Counted from the first letter of the stretch, positions 25,266-33,589 are shown. The stretch: DNA of 47,106 nt from Selenomonas sp. (GCA_022773585.1 JALEZZ010000075.1:1-47106); one strand, 5' to 3'. The notes: generated by a model not told the origin, from the letters alone. Numbers and translations are program-made.

Positions 25266-25281
25266 GCTTCAATGCCTAAAA
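25258..25281. terminator. Weak bidirectional hairpin after the ATP-grasp gene
   Basis: TTTTTAGGC and GCCTAAAAG pair around a TTCAAT loop, between the stops of the convergent ATP-grasp and small acidic protein genes. The U-tracts are part of the stem, so termination strength is uncertain. Confidence 0.45.
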
Positions 25282-25283
25282 GT

Positions 25284-25544
25284 TTACTTTGCAAATGTTT
25301 TTAGGCGTACACCCTCATTGCCCGCTTGATATGTCGAGCGAATGATGTCGAGATACCGCTGGACTTCGTCTCTTGTAAATCCTGAAATTTCCGTAATTTC
25401 ATAGGACGGCAGGTAGCACGTCATATGATGGAATCCGTCGTTTTCGTCAGGTTTTTCCACATAGACTTTGACACGATGGTCGGGAAGCATGTCCGAATGG
25501 ACGATTTCCGTCTCATCATCGAGCGTCAGGAATGGGTACATCAT
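25284..25544 (-). CDS. Small acidic protein, paralogue of the 24138-24410 product
   Basis: 86 aa. It shares the plan of the protein at 24138-24410: paired Met start, central beta strand with VYVEK, then LPSYE, GFTRDEVQRYLDIIR and a short tail. Function is unknown. AGGCAGGCG lies before the ATG pair. Its promoter (25580-25608) closely resembles that of the paralogue. The gene copy has no DUF4160 partner. Confidence 0.6.
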   Translation of the reverse strand: MMYPFLTLDDETEIVHSDMLPDHRVKVYVEKPDENDGFHHMTCYLPSYEITEISGFTRDEVQRYLDIIRSTYQAGNEGVRLKTFAK

Positions 25545-25579
25545 GTTTTTCGCCTGCCTTCTGTTTCGCTTTTGCCTTT

Positions 25580-25608
25580 ATTTTATCGTGAAAGCATGCC
25601 TCGTGCAA
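25580..25608 (-). promoter_or_regulatory. Promoter of the small acidic protein gene
   Basis: On the minus strand TTGCAC (25603-25608), 17 nt, TAAAAT (25580-25585), about 35 bp upstream of the start. The -35 region overlaps the 3' end of the rhuM gene. Confidence 0.55.
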
Positions 25609-25614
25609 GGCGGT

Positions 25615-26634
25615 TTACCTCATTCTATCGCTTCCCTGACTCAACATTTTTTTCACTTCGCAATCGAAGTCCGATTCGATTTTCTGGTGCTTGTTGAACT
25701 CGTTGTATTCTTCAATCGCCTTGGCATCTGCCTGTTTCTTTGATACGCTGCCGTTGCCTGTCAAAATCTGATAGCGACGGAACTCCAAAAACGCATTGAC
25801 GCTTGCAGCGAACTGCTCCATCGTGAATGCCTGTTCGTTTTCGATGAGGTCTTCGATGTAATCAAAATAGCCGGTGACTGCGCGTTCGAGCTTGCGAATC
25901 TGCGCTTCGTTCAGGTAGTTTTTCGCAACTGTGACATCGGATCTCAGGATGCGCCCATCCGGCGAGTTCTTCCACGTCGTGAGTCCCATGTGTTCCTTTG
26001 TGCGGTCAGCGCGATGATAGATGATTTCCGCTGCCGTCTCGCCTGCGATGGCGAAATGGAATTTGTTCTGCACCATTGCATAGAAACGACGCGCTTCGTC
26101 AGAATGCTTGTCGTAATCGATGCTGCACTCCGCAAAAATATCGGTAATCTGCTGCCAGATACGCCGCTCGCTGGCGCGGATGGAGCGTACCCGCTCCAAG
26201 AGTTCGCGGAAATAATCTTTGCCGAATGCCGTCTTGCCCTGCTTCAAACGATCGTCATCGAGGACGAAACCTTTCAGCATGTATTCCTTGAGCACCTTCG
26301 TCGCCCAGATCCGGAATTGCGTGGCACGCTTGGAATTCACACGATAGCCGACGGAGATGATGGCGTCGAGATTGTAGAAAGTCTGTTTCCTCTTGACAGA
26401 CCTTTGTCCTTCTGTGGCAACTATTGAAATTTCTTCAATAGTTGATTCTATCAATAATTCACCTTCATCATAGACATTCCGCAAATGCACTGAAATATTG
26501 CTGATGGAACAGCCAAACAACTCCGCCATCGCTTTTTGCGTCAGCCAGATATTTTCATCTTTGATAACCGCGTTGACAGAGATTTTTTCTTCTTCTGCCT
26601 GATACATCAAAAACTGGATTTCCTTGTCCGCCAT
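25615..26634 (-). CDS. rhuM: RhuM family protein
   Basis: A 339-aa protein with the RhuM/virulence-associated core: WLTQKAMAELFGCSISNISVH (a helix-turn-helix-like segment), YNLDAIISVGYRVNS, RIWATKVLKEYMLKGF and RERVRSIRASERR. The C-terminal part is helical. RhuM genes are found in pathogenicity and defence-type islands, but no biochemical activity is firmly known. CGGAGGGAA precedes the ATG. A promoter is at 26661-26689. It marks the right edge of the lower-GC accessory patch and faces the end of rnfB. Confidence 0.88.
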   Translation of the reverse strand: MADKEIQFLMYQAEEEKISVNAVIKDENIWLTQKAMAELFGCSISNISVHLRNVYDEGELLIESTIEEISIVATEGQRSVKRKQTFYNLDAIISVGYRVNSKRATQFRIWATKVLKEYMLKGFVLDDDRLKQGKTAFGKDYFRELLERVRSIRASERRIWQQITDIFAECSIDYDKHSDEARRFYAMVQNKFHFAIAGETAAEIIYHRADRTKEHMGLTTWKNSPDGRILRSDVTVAKNYLNEAQIRKLERAVTGYFDYIEDLIENEQAFTMEQFAASVNAFLEFRRYQILTGNGSVSKKQADAKAIEEYNEFNKHQKIESDFDCEVKKMLSQGSDRMR

Positions 26635-26660
26635 TTGATTCCCTCCGTTCGATTGCTTTC

Positions 26661-26689
26661 ATTGTAACGTGAAAAAAAGATTGCCGCAA
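26661..26689 (-). promoter_or_regulatory. Promoter of the rhuM gene
   Basis: On the minus strand TTGCGG (26684-26689), 17 nt, TACAAT (26661-26666), about 27 bp upstream of the start codon. Confidence 0.55.
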
Positions 26690-26690
26690 G

Positions 26691-26730
26691 AAAAAACGGG
26701 AGCCGCCGCGTTTTTTACGCAACGACTCCC
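26691..26730 (-). terminator. Terminator of the rnf operon
   Basis: On the minus strand an imperfect stem GGGAGTCGTTGCGT / ACGCGGCGGCTCCC is followed by GTTTTTTC, just past the rnfB stop. Confidence 0.75.
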
Positions 26731-26749
26731 ATTCCAATGTTTAGAAATA

Positions 26750-27565
26750 TCACACCGCTTCCCGAATCGCTCCTGTCGGGCACTTGGCGAGGCAGGTCTT
26801 TTCGGTGCAGCCGCTGGCCTTGCAGACGGCGGGATCGACGACGGCGAGGAAGTTTTCGATCTTGATGGCGCCGTGCGGACAGTTGCGCATGCAGAGGCCG
26901 CAGCCGAGGCAGGCGTTCGGGCAGGCTTTCTTTGCGGCCGGGCCCTTGGCGTGGGACTGGCAGTGGACGGCGACGGGGGCCGTGACCGGGAGGAGCGTCA
27001 TGACGCCCTGCGGGCAGGTCTCCTGGCATTTGCCGCAGCCCGTGCAGGCATAGGTGTCGACAACGGGCAGGCCGCTGTCCCCCATGTGCAGGGCGTCGAA
27101 CGGGCAGGCCGCGACGCAGGTGCCAAAGCCGAGGCAGCCGAACTTGCATTCGTTCGGGCCGCCGCCCACGAGCTTGGCCGCGGCGCAGTCGTGGACGCCT
27201 TCATATTTTGCGGCGGGCTTGGCATTGCAGCCGCCCTGGCAAAGGACGTGTGCCTTGCGCTCTTCGACGGAGCCGGCGCTCTTTCCTGTAAGCTCGGCGA
27301 CTTTGGCCGCGACGGCGGCCTTGCCGGGCACGCAGAGGTTCGGCGGGACGTCGGGATTTTCCACGACGGCTTCGGCGTATTTCGCGCAGCCCGCGAAGCC
27401 GCAGGCGCCGCACTGGCCTTTCGGCAGGATGTCCTCGACTTCGCCGATCAGCGGGTTCTGCTGCATGTAGAACTTCTTGTCCGCGAGCGCGAGCACGATG
27501 CCGAAGAAGGCGCCGACGCCGACGAGCACGACGAGGATGGATACGGATGTTTCCGCAATACTCAT
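26750..27565 (-). CDS. rnfB: Rnf complex subunit RnfB (ferredoxin-type)
   Basis: A 271-aa subunit that receives electrons from reduced ferredoxin. The N-terminal transmembrane helix (about 8-28) is followed by the RnfB CGACGFAGC cluster motif with its fourth Cys after PPNLC. Then come several CxxCxxCxxxCP ferredoxin motifs (CTGCGKCQETCP, CLGCGLCMRNCP), with further Cys-rich segments such as CTEKTCLAKCP. AAAGGAGG lies before the ATG. It is the last gene of rnfCDGEAB, an order known from clostridia and Negativicutes. Confidence 0.95.
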   Translation of the reverse strand: MSIAETSVSILVVLVGVGAFFGIVLALADKKFYMQQNPLIGEVEDILPKGQCGACGFAGCAKYAEAVVENPDVPPNLCVPGKAAVAAKVAELTGKSAGSVEERKAHVLCQGGCNAKPAAKYEGVHDCAAAKLVGGGPNECKFGCLGFGTCVAACPFDALHMGDSGLPVVDTYACTGCGKCQETCPQGVMTLLPVTAPVAVHCQSHAKGPAAKKACPNACLGCGLCMRNCPHGAIKIENFLAVVDPAVCKASGCTEKTCLAKCPTGAIREAV

Positions 27566-27581
27566 TTGCTTTCAGCCTCCT

Positions 27582-28160
27582 TTACATCATGCCCGAGAAA
27601 CCGAGGAACGCGAGCGAGAGCATGCCGGCGAGCAGGAACGCGATGCCGATGCCCTCGAGCGGTTTCGGCACGTCGGCGTAGGCGAGTTTTTCACGCAGGC
27701 TCGCCATGAGCACGATGGCGAGCGCAAAGCCGAGGCCGGAGCCGATCGCGAAGACGATGGACTTCAGGAGGCTGTAGCTGTTCTCGACATTGAGGAGCGG
27801 CACGGCGAGCACGATGCAGTTCGTCGCGATGAGCAGGAGGTAGATGCCCCACATGTTGTAGAGCGTCGGGGCTTCCTTCTTGATGATGAGCTCGAGGAGC
27901 TGCACGAAGCTCGCCGTCAAAATGACGAAGACGATGGTCGTGAGGAACGTGAGCCCCAAGGGTGCGAGGATGAAGTTGTAGACAATCCAGGCGAGGATGG
28001 AGCTCATGGTCATGACGGCCGTGACGGCGACGCCCATGCCGGCCGAGGCGCTGAGGTTCTTCGAAATGCCGAAGAAGATGCAGAGGCCGAGGAATTTCGT
28101 GAGGACGAAGTTGTTGATGACGACGGCGCTGATGAAAAGCGCGAGATATTCACCCATCAT
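27582..28160 (-). CDS. rnfA: Rnf complex subunit RnfA
   Basis: A 192-aa membrane protein with six transmembrane helices and family motifs NNFVLTKFLGLCIFFGISKN near the start and EKLAYADVPKPLEGIGIAF near the end. RnfA and RnfE are related and together bind an intramembrane FeS cluster. The Cys in FLGLCIFFG is a candidate ligand. It overlaps rnfE by 4 nt (ATGA). Confidence 0.95.
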   Translation of the reverse strand: MMGEYLALFISAVVINNFVLTKFLGLCIFFGISKNLSASAGMGVAVTAVMTMSSILAWIVYNFILAPLGLTFLTTIVFVILTASFVQLLELIIKKEAPTLYNMWGIYLLLIATNCIVLAVPLLNVENSYSLLKSIVFAIGSGLGFALAIVLMASLREKLAYADVPKPLEGIGIAFLLAGMLSLAFLGFSGMM

Positions 28161-28825
28161 TCATCCCCTCCTTTCGCTGCAGCGGCTTTCGCGGCCGCGA
28201 CGCGCGCAGCTTTGGCGCGCTGCTGTTCTTTGTGGTGGTTCCATGTCTTCGTCGCGGCGACGAGGTAACCGATGAGCATGAATGCGCCCGGCGGCAGAAC
28301 CATCATGAGCATGGGCTGGTAGCCCGCGCCAAAGACGGGCATGCCGAGGAACGTGCCGGAACCGAGGATTTCGCGGATGGCCGAAATGGCGAGCATGGCG
28401 AGCGTGAAACCGCAACCCATGCCAAAGCCATCGCAGAACGACTCGACGACGCCGTGCTTCGAGGCGAAGACTTCGGCGCGCGCGAGGATAATGGCGAAGA
28501 CGACGACGAGCGCGAGGTAGATGCCGAGCGCGTCATAGAGGTCGGGGAAATACGCCTGCAGGACGAGCTGGGCGACGGTGACGATCGTCGCGATGCTCGT
28601 GATGTAGACCGGCACGCGGACTTTCGGATTCACCCAGCGGCGCACGAGGCTGACGACGACGTTGTTCGTCGTGATGACGAATGTGACCGTGAGGCCCATC
28701 GTGAGGCCGTTGATGACGGTCGTCGTGACGGCGAGCGCCGGGCAGAGCGAGAGCGCGAGGATGAAGATCGGGTTCTCGGCGAGCAGGCCCTTGCTGAAAA
28801 TCTGCCAGAGGCTTTTCTGTTCCAT
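28157..28825 (-). CDS. rnfE: Rnf complex subunit RnfE
   Basis: A 222-aa membrane protein related to RnfA, with six helices. Motifs are NPIFILALSLCPALAVTT, VVSLVRRWVNPKVRVPVYI and a GMPVFGAGYQPMLMMVLPPGAF block. The Cys in LSLCPALAV is a likely FeS ligand shared with RnfA. The C-terminus is an Ala/Lys-rich cytoplasmic tail. It starts 1 nt after the rnfG stop region, with GGGG in that stop region as ribosome site, and overlaps rnfA. Confidence 0.94.
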   Translation of the reverse strand: MEQKSLWQIFSKGLLAENPIFILALSLCPALAVTTTVINGLTMGLTVTFVITTNNVVVSLVRRWVNPKVRVPVYITSIATIVTVAQLVLQAYFPDLYDALGIYLALVVVFAIILARAEVFASKHGVVESFCDGFGMGCGFTLAMLAISAIREILGSGTFLGMPVFGAGYQPMLMMVLPPGAFMLIGYLVAATKTWNHHKEQQRAKAARVAAAKAAAAKGGDE

Positions 28826-29395
28826 TTATTTGGCGCCCCCTTCCGCGAGGTAGTCGGAGACGGCAGTCACGGCGCTCTTGACGCCGCGCGTGACGGCGCG
28901 CGAGGAAATGGTCGCGCCGGTCATGGCCTGCACGTCTTCCGTGTTGTTCTTGTCTTTCGTGACTTTCAGGTGCTCGGCGTCCTTGCCGCGCAGCTTCGCG
29001 CGGAACGGCTCCTTGCTGGCGTTGTCGCCGAGGCCCGGCGTCTCGTTATGCGCGAGAATCTTGTAGTCGATGACATGTGCATCGGGCGTCACGGCGACGA
29101 GCAGCTTGATGTCGCCGCCGTAGCCTTTCGTGTGCGCGGGCACGATGTAGCCGACGGGCTGGCCGTCTTTTTCGGCGCGGTACCAGCCCTCCTGGCCGCT
29201 GACGTCGACGAAATGGTCGGCGTCGGGGATGAGCTCGCGCATCGAGACTTCTTTGCGCTCCACCGCTTTCTGCGCGGCGACCGGAGCCGTGACGAAATAG
29301 ACGGCGCCGATGACGAGGCCCGAAATGAAGCAGGCCGCCATGAGGTTCGAAGCGATCTTGACGATGCTGTTCTTCGGTTCTTTCGATTCGCTCAT
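28826..29395 (-). CDS. rnfG: Rnf complex subunit RnfG (covalent FMN)
   Basis: A 189-aa subunit with one N-terminal transmembrane helix (about 14-36) and an extracytoplasmic FMN-binding domain. The flavin attaches to Thr in MTGATISS near the C-terminus; the GYGGDIKLLVAV and HNETPGLG motifs complete the site. It overlaps rnfD by 4 nt. It passes electrons between the RnfB/RnfC side and the membrane subunits. Confidence 0.95.
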   Translation of the reverse strand: MSESKEPKNSIVKIASNLMAACFISGLVIGAVYFVTAPVAAQKAVERKEVSMRELIPDADHFVDVSGQEGWYRAEKDGQPVGYIVPAHTKGYGGDIKLLVAVTPDAHVIDYKILAHNETPGLGDNASKEPFRAKLRGKDAEHLKVTKDKNNTEDVQAMTGATISSRAVTRGVKSAVTAVSDYLAEGGAK

Positions 29396-30411
29396 TTCGC
29401 CGCGCCCCCTTTCGCCTTTTTCGGCAGTTCGCCGAACATGCGCGGCTTCACGAAGCGGTCAATAAGCGGCGTGACGGCGTTCATGAGCAAGAGCGCATAG
29501 CAGACGCCCTCCGGATAGCCGCCGAGCAGGCGGATGAGGACGGTCAGCGCCCCAGCGCCCGCCGCGAAGATGACTTGTCCTTTCACCGTCATCGGGATGG
29601 TGACCATGTCCGTCGCCATGAAGAACGCGCCGAGCATGAGGCCGCCTGCCATGAGGTGGAAAATCGGGTCGCCCGTGAAGAGGCCGGCCGGGCCGAAGAC
29701 CCAGGTCAGCACGGCGACCGTCGCGAGCATGACGGCTGGCACGACCCAGTTGACGTAGCCTTTGTAAATGAGATAGAGGCCGCCGAGCAGCAGCAGCACC
29801 GTGCTCGTCTCGCCAAGGCTGCCGTTGCGGTTGCCGAGGAACATCGAGAGGTACATCTGCCCCTGGCCGCCGAACATCGAGACGACGGCGTCATAGCCCT
29901 GCATTTTGAGCACGTTGAGCGGCGTCGCCGTCGCCATCGCGTCGACCGAGGCGGAGCCGCCAAGCGTCGTCCACGTCGTCATCGCGACCGGCCACGACAC
30001 CATGAGCGCCGCGCGGCCAATGTGCGCGGGATTGAAGATGTTGAAACCGAGGCCGCCCATCGACTGCTTGGCGATGATGATGGCGATGGCGCTGCCGATG
30101 GCGACCATCCAGGGCGGCAGGATCGGCGACATCGACATCGCGAGCAGGAGCCCTGTAATGCAGGCGCTGCCGTCAAAGGCGGTAATGGGCTGGTGCATGG
30201 CGCGCTGCCAGATGTACTCCGACGCGACAGCCGCGACGATGCCGACCACCATATTGATGAGTGCGGGGATGCCGAAATGATAGATGGCGAACAGCGCCGC
30301 CGGAGCGAGCGCGGCGTTCACCTGCCACATGATGTGCGTGACGGTTTCGCCGTCGCGGATATGCGGCGAGGACGATACCGTGAACATGAGTTCTTCTTTT
30401 TCTTCACTCAC
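29392..30411 (-). CDS. rnfD: Rnf complex subunit RnfD (membrane, FMN-binding)
   Basis: A 339-aa polytopic subunit. Motifs are SPHIRDGETV near the start, AFDGSACITGLLLAMSMSP, and GGLGFNIFNPAHIGRAAL. The covalent FMN site is the Thr of TATPLN. I start it at the GTG at 30411, which overlaps the rnfC stop (GTGA) and has AAAGGAGG 10 nt upstream; the internal ATG at 30387 has no site. Rnf moves Na+ or H+ outward as electrons pass from ferredoxin to NAD+. Confidence 0.93.
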   Translation of the reverse strand: MSEEKEELMFTVSSSPHIRDGETVTHIMWQVNAALAPAALFAIYHFGIPALINMVVGIVAAVASEYIWQRAMHQPITAFDGSACITGLLLAMSMSPILPPWMVAIGSAIAIIIAKQSMGGLGFNIFNPAHIGRAALMVSWPVAMTTWTTLGGSASVDAMATATPLNVLKMQGYDAVVSMFGGQGQMYLSMFLGNRNGSLGETSTVLLLLGGLYLIYKGYVNWVVPAVMLATVAVLTWVFGPAGLFTGDPIFHLMAGGLMLGAFFMATDMVTIPMTVKGQVIFAAGAGALTVLIRLLGGYPEGVCYALLLMNAVTPLIDRFVKPRMFGELPKKAKGGAAK

Positions 30412-31793
30412 GCGTTTGCCGCCTCCTTTGCGTTTTCTTTGGCCTTGGCCGCAGCTTCGCGTGCCGCCGCCTTGGCTTTCTCCTTCGCGGCGAGGGCCTT
30501 GACGGCGCCCTTCGTCGCGCGGATGTACTGGACGATGTTGCGCTTCGCCGGGCAGACGTACGTGCAGCAGCCGCACTCGACGCAGTTCATGACGCCATAG
30601 TCATCGCGAGCTTTTACGATGTCCTTGCGCTGGCCGAGGATGGAGAGCATGCTCGGGATGAGGCCCATCGGGCACGCCTGCACGCAGCGGCCGCAGCGGA
30701 TGCAGTGGAGCTCGGGGCCGTGCTCCGTGAGCTTGCGCGTGAGAGCGAGGATGCCCGACGAGCCCTTCGTGATGGGCACGTCGAGACGCTCCTGTGCGCG
30801 GCCCATCATCGGGCCGCCCGCGAGCACCTTGTCCGGCGTCTCAGAAAAGCCGCCGCAGTAGTCGATGGCCGCCTGGTAGCTCGTGCCGATGCGCACGCGC
30901 AGGTTCTTCGGCGTGCGGATGGCGTCGCCCGAGACCGTCGTGATGCGCTCGATGAGCGGGATGCCGTGCGCACAGGCGTCATAGATGGCCGCCGCCGTCG
31001 CAACGTTCTGCACGACCGTGCCCGCATCCATCGGCAGGCCGCCGAGCGGCACTTCGCGTCCCGTGATGGCGTAAATCAGCATTTTCTCTGCGCCCTGCGG
31101 ATAGCGCGTCGGGAGCTGCACGACTTCAATCTTCGGGAGACCCTCGTCTGCGCCCGTCGCTTCCGCTTTCTGCACGGCCGCGCGCATGGCGTCAGCCGCC
31201 TCGGGCTTGTTGTCCTCGATGGCGACGACGGCGCGCTTCACGCCGAGGATTTTCGCGAGGATGCGCGCGCCCTCCGCGACGCGATCCCCTTCCTCGCGCA
31301 TGAGGCGGTCATCGGCCGTGAGGTATGGCTCGCATTCCGCGCCGTTGAGAATCAGCACGTCAACGGGCTTTTTCGGTGCGAGCTTCACGAAAGCAGGGAA
31401 CGTCGCGCCGCCCATGCCGACGATGCCGGCATCCTTGACGGCTGCGAGCAGCTCGTCCTTGCTCATCGCGTGCCAGTTGCGGTCGAGCGGCAAACCGTCC
31501 GCCCACGCATCCTCGCCATCGCTCTCGATGACGATCGCGCCATTCTCGAACTTCTTGACCTTGCCCGAGACTGACGCATGGATGTCAGCGTGGAGGAACG
31601 CCTCCGTTGTCGCGATTTTCTGGCCGCGCTTGACCATTTCCCCGATTTTCACACACGGCTTACATGGCGCGCCGATGTGCTGCGAAAGCGGGATCGTCAC
31701 CACATCGGGCGCCGGCATCGTCTCGATGGGAGCGCCCTTGGCGAGCTCCTTGCCATCGTGCGGATGGATGCCGCCGAAGAACCGATGGAACAT
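30408..31793 (-). CDS. rnfC: Rnf complex subunit RnfC (NADH-binding side)
   Basis: A 461-aa peripheral subunit, the first Rnf gene. HRFFGGIHPHDGKELAK opens it. A Gly-rich nucleotide/FMN fold (GIVGMGGATFPAFVKL) follows, then NGAECEPYLTADDRLM and two [4Fe-4S] motifs near the C-terminus (CIRCGRCVQACP and CVECGCCTYVCP). The tail is Ala/Lys-rich. I use the ATG at 31793, 8 nt after AGGGG; an ATG at 31799 overlaps the upstream stop and is too close to the site. A much longer frame upstream is a shadow of the rseC-like gene. Confidence 0.94.
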   Translation of the reverse strand: MFHRFFGGIHPHDGKELAKGAPIETMPAPDVVTIPLSQHIGAPCKPCVKIGEMVKRGQKIATTEAFLHADIHASVSGKVKKFENGAIVIESDGEDAWADGLPLDRNWHAMSKDELLAAVKDAGIVGMGGATFPAFVKLAPKKPVDVLILNGAECEPYLTADDRLMREEGDRVAEGARILAKILGVKRAVVAIEDNKPEAADAMRAAVQKAEATGADEGLPKIEVVQLPTRYPQGAEKMLIYAITGREVPLGGLPMDAGTVVQNVATAAAIYDACAHGIPLIERITTVSGDAIRTPKNLRVRIGTSYQAAIDYCGGFSETPDKVLAGGPMMGRAQERLDVPITKGSSGILALTRKLTEHGPELHCIRCGRCVQACPMGLIPSMLSILGQRKDIVKARDDYGVMNCVECGCCTYVCPAKRNIVQYIRATKGAVKALAAKEKAKAAAREAAAKAKENAKEAANA

Positions 31794-31798
31794 AAACA

Positions 31799-32218
31799 TC
31801 ACCCCTGTTTCAAAATTTCTACAATCTCCGGTGCCTGCCGCGCCGCGCGGCGATCGAACCAGCGCACGACAAGGCCGCCGAGCACGAGCCCGATGGCCGC
31901 GCCGACGAGGCCGCCGATCGTGCCGTCTGCTGCCGCAAAACCGCCTTCCGCGAACGCCCCGAGGACGCCAAAGACCGCGGCGAGCACGAGCGGCACGGCG
32001 AAGACGATCAGCGAGCCGAGCACGACGGAGTGCTCCGGCACCGTGAAGCGCACGAAGTCGCCAGGTGCGGTCCCCAGGGCATCCTTCGCCTCCACGACGG
32101 CCTGCCGCGCCGCGCCGCAGGCCCCGCAGCTCACGCATTCCCGATGGCGTCCCACGCGCACATGCGCCACGCCATCCGCGCTGTCCAGCACGAAGCCTTC
32201 TTCTTCCTGCATCTTCAT
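31799..32218 (-). CDS. RseC/MucC-like SoxR-reducing system protein
   Basis: A 139-aa protein with an N-terminal Cys motif (CVSCGACGAARQ), a short beta domain (GDFVRFTVPEHSVV), two transmembrane helices (about 70-95 and 105-127) and a basic tail. This is the layout of RseC family proteins, which accompany Rnf/Rsx operons and help reduce SoxR in proteobacteria. Here it probably matures or regulates Rnf. It heads the operon, with its stop overlapping the rnfC start region. An ATG at 32212 with better spacing from GGGAG is an alternative start. Confidence 0.82.
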   Translation of the reverse strand: MKMQEEEGFVLDSADGVAHVRVGRHRECVSCGACGAARQAVVEAKDALGTAPGDFVRFTVPEHSVVLGSLIVFAVPLVLAAVFGVLGAFAEGGFAAADGTIGGLVGAAIGLVLGGLVVRWFDRRAARQAPEIVEILKQG

Positions 32219-32260
32219 CGCTCCCTTTGCAGATGTTCAAAAAGGAAACTACAAATCAGA

Positions 32261-32280
32261 GGGACGGATTCCTCCGTCCC
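32261..32280. promoter_or_regulatory. Palindrome between the rnf operon and the lacI-type gene
   Basis: GGGACGGA-TTCC-TCCGTCCC, perfect 8-bp arms. It lies 43 nt upstream of the rseC-like start in the divergent gap. It may form a leader hairpin or be an operator. No clear rnf promoter could be fixed. Confidence 0.4.
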
Positions 32281-32418
32281 ACTCTGTGATATATTCTACA
32301 CAAAAGAAAAAATTCCTGTTGTTTCTTCCTTGTGAATATTTTATCTTGCATAGACTGCTGTTATGGACTCCATTCGAAACACGCGTTCCAAATTCCCATT
32401 TATGGAAGGAAAAAATCA

Positions 32419-32447
32419 TTGACTTTGCCGTGTGGTATTGATACCAT
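32419..32447 (+). promoter_or_regulatory. Promoter and LacI-type operator of the regulator gene
   Basis: TTGACT (32419-32424), 17 nt, TACCAT (32442-32447). A perfect 14-bp palindrome TGGTATTGATACCA (32433-32446) covers the spacer end and -10 box, as in autorepressed LacI-family genes. Confidence 0.65.
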
Positions 32448-32481
32448 TAGTTGCAAGAAGCAAATTAAGGAGCAAGCATTC

Positions 32482-33534
32482 ATGAACGACCAGAAAGTCA
32501 CCATCCAGGAGATCGCCGAGATGGCCGGCGTCTCGAAGAGCACCGTCTCCCGCTACCTCAACCGCGGCTACATCAGCGAGGAAAAAGCCGAGCGCATCCG
32601 CACCGTCATCGAAAAGACGGGCTACAAGGCGAACTTCTTCGCCAAGCGCCTCAAGATGAAGGAGAGCAAGCTCGTCGGCATCGTGCTGCCGCGCATCGAC
32701 TCCGTCACGGTCGGCAAGCTCCTGACCGGCATCGGCCGCATCCTCGAGCCGCGCGGCTACCAGGGCCTGCTGCTCTCGAGCCAGCTCAAGACGGAAAAAG
32801 AAATCGCCTGCATCCAGAGCCTCGCACAGCAGGGCGTCGACGGCATCATCGTCGATTCCATCGGCATCACCGACCGCCACGTCAAGCTCACAGAAAATCT
32901 CGGCCTCCCGATCGTCTTTACGGGCCAGCAGCACGCGGGCGTCCACTGGCTGAAACTCGACGACTACGCGGCCGGCCGCCTCATGGGCGCATACCTGCGG
33001 CAGATGGGCCACGAGCACGCCGTCTTCCTCGGCGTCAGCGAACGCGACAAAGCCGTCGGCCGCGACCGCAAGCAAGGCTTCCTCGACGCATTCGCCGAAG
33101 GGCGCGAAGGCAGCCATCCTGCCCGCGTCGACTTCCTCGAGACCGGCTTTGACTTCCTCTCGGCCTACAGCCGCGGCCCCGAACTCGAACGCGAAAAGGA
33201 CGGCGGCGCAACCGTCGTCGTCTGTGCGACCGACAACATCAGCCTCGGCGTGCTGCGCTACTTCCACGAGCGCCGCATCCGCGTGCCCGAGGAAATCTCC
33301 GTCACGGGCTTCGGCGGCTACGACGTCAGCGCTGTCGTCTATCCCGCGCTCACGACGATCCAGTTTGACTACGACCTCGTCGGCATGAAGACGGCCCAGC
33401 TGCTCCTCAACGTCATCGGCGGCATCGACGAATCCCTCGGCGACCTGCCACTCCACCTCATCGAGCGCGAAAGCGTGCGGCGCATCGGCGGCGACGATGT
33501 TTTGCCCATCGAAAGCTACCACGCGCTGGCCTGA
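32482..33534 (+). CDS. LacI family transcriptional regulator
   Basis: A 350-aa repressor with the N-terminal helix-turn-helix TIQEIAEMAGVSKSTVSRYL (7-26) and hinge (NFFAKRLKMKESKLVGIVLP). A periplasmic-binding-protein-like sensor follows, with ending SVTGFGGYDVSAVVYPALTT. The hinge and IVLPRIDS recall sucrose (ScrR)-type members. No sugar genes are adjacent, so the regulon lies elsewhere apart from likely autoregulation. AAGGAG stands before the ATG at 32482. An in-frame extension to 32332 runs through the promoter and is rejected. Confidence 0.9.
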   Translation: MNDQKVTIQEIAEMAGVSKSTVSRYLNRGYISEEKAERIRTVIEKTGYKANFFAKRLKMKESKLVGIVLPRIDSVTVGKLLTGIGRILEPRGYQGLLLSSQLKTEKEIACIQSLAQQGVDGIIVDSIGITDRHVKLTENLGLPIVFTGQQHAGVHWLKLDDYAAGRLMGAYLRQMGHEHAVFLGVSERDKAVGRDRKQGFLDAFAEGREGSHPARVDFLETGFDFLSAYSRGPELEREKDGGATVVVCATDNISLGVLRYFHERRIRVPEEISVTGFGGYDVSAVVYPALTTIQFDYDLVGMKTAQLLLNVIGGIDESLGDLPLHLIERESVRRIGGDDVLPIESYHALA

Positions 33535-33589
33535 TGCGCTATAATAGAAGGAACGATAAGAAACAGCGAGCAGAGAAAGGAACTGCGCC

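Noticed and set aside
31794..32240. Long N-terminal extension of RnfC
   Set aside because: It is an out-of-frame reading of the rseC-like gene, which has its own Cys motif and membrane helices.
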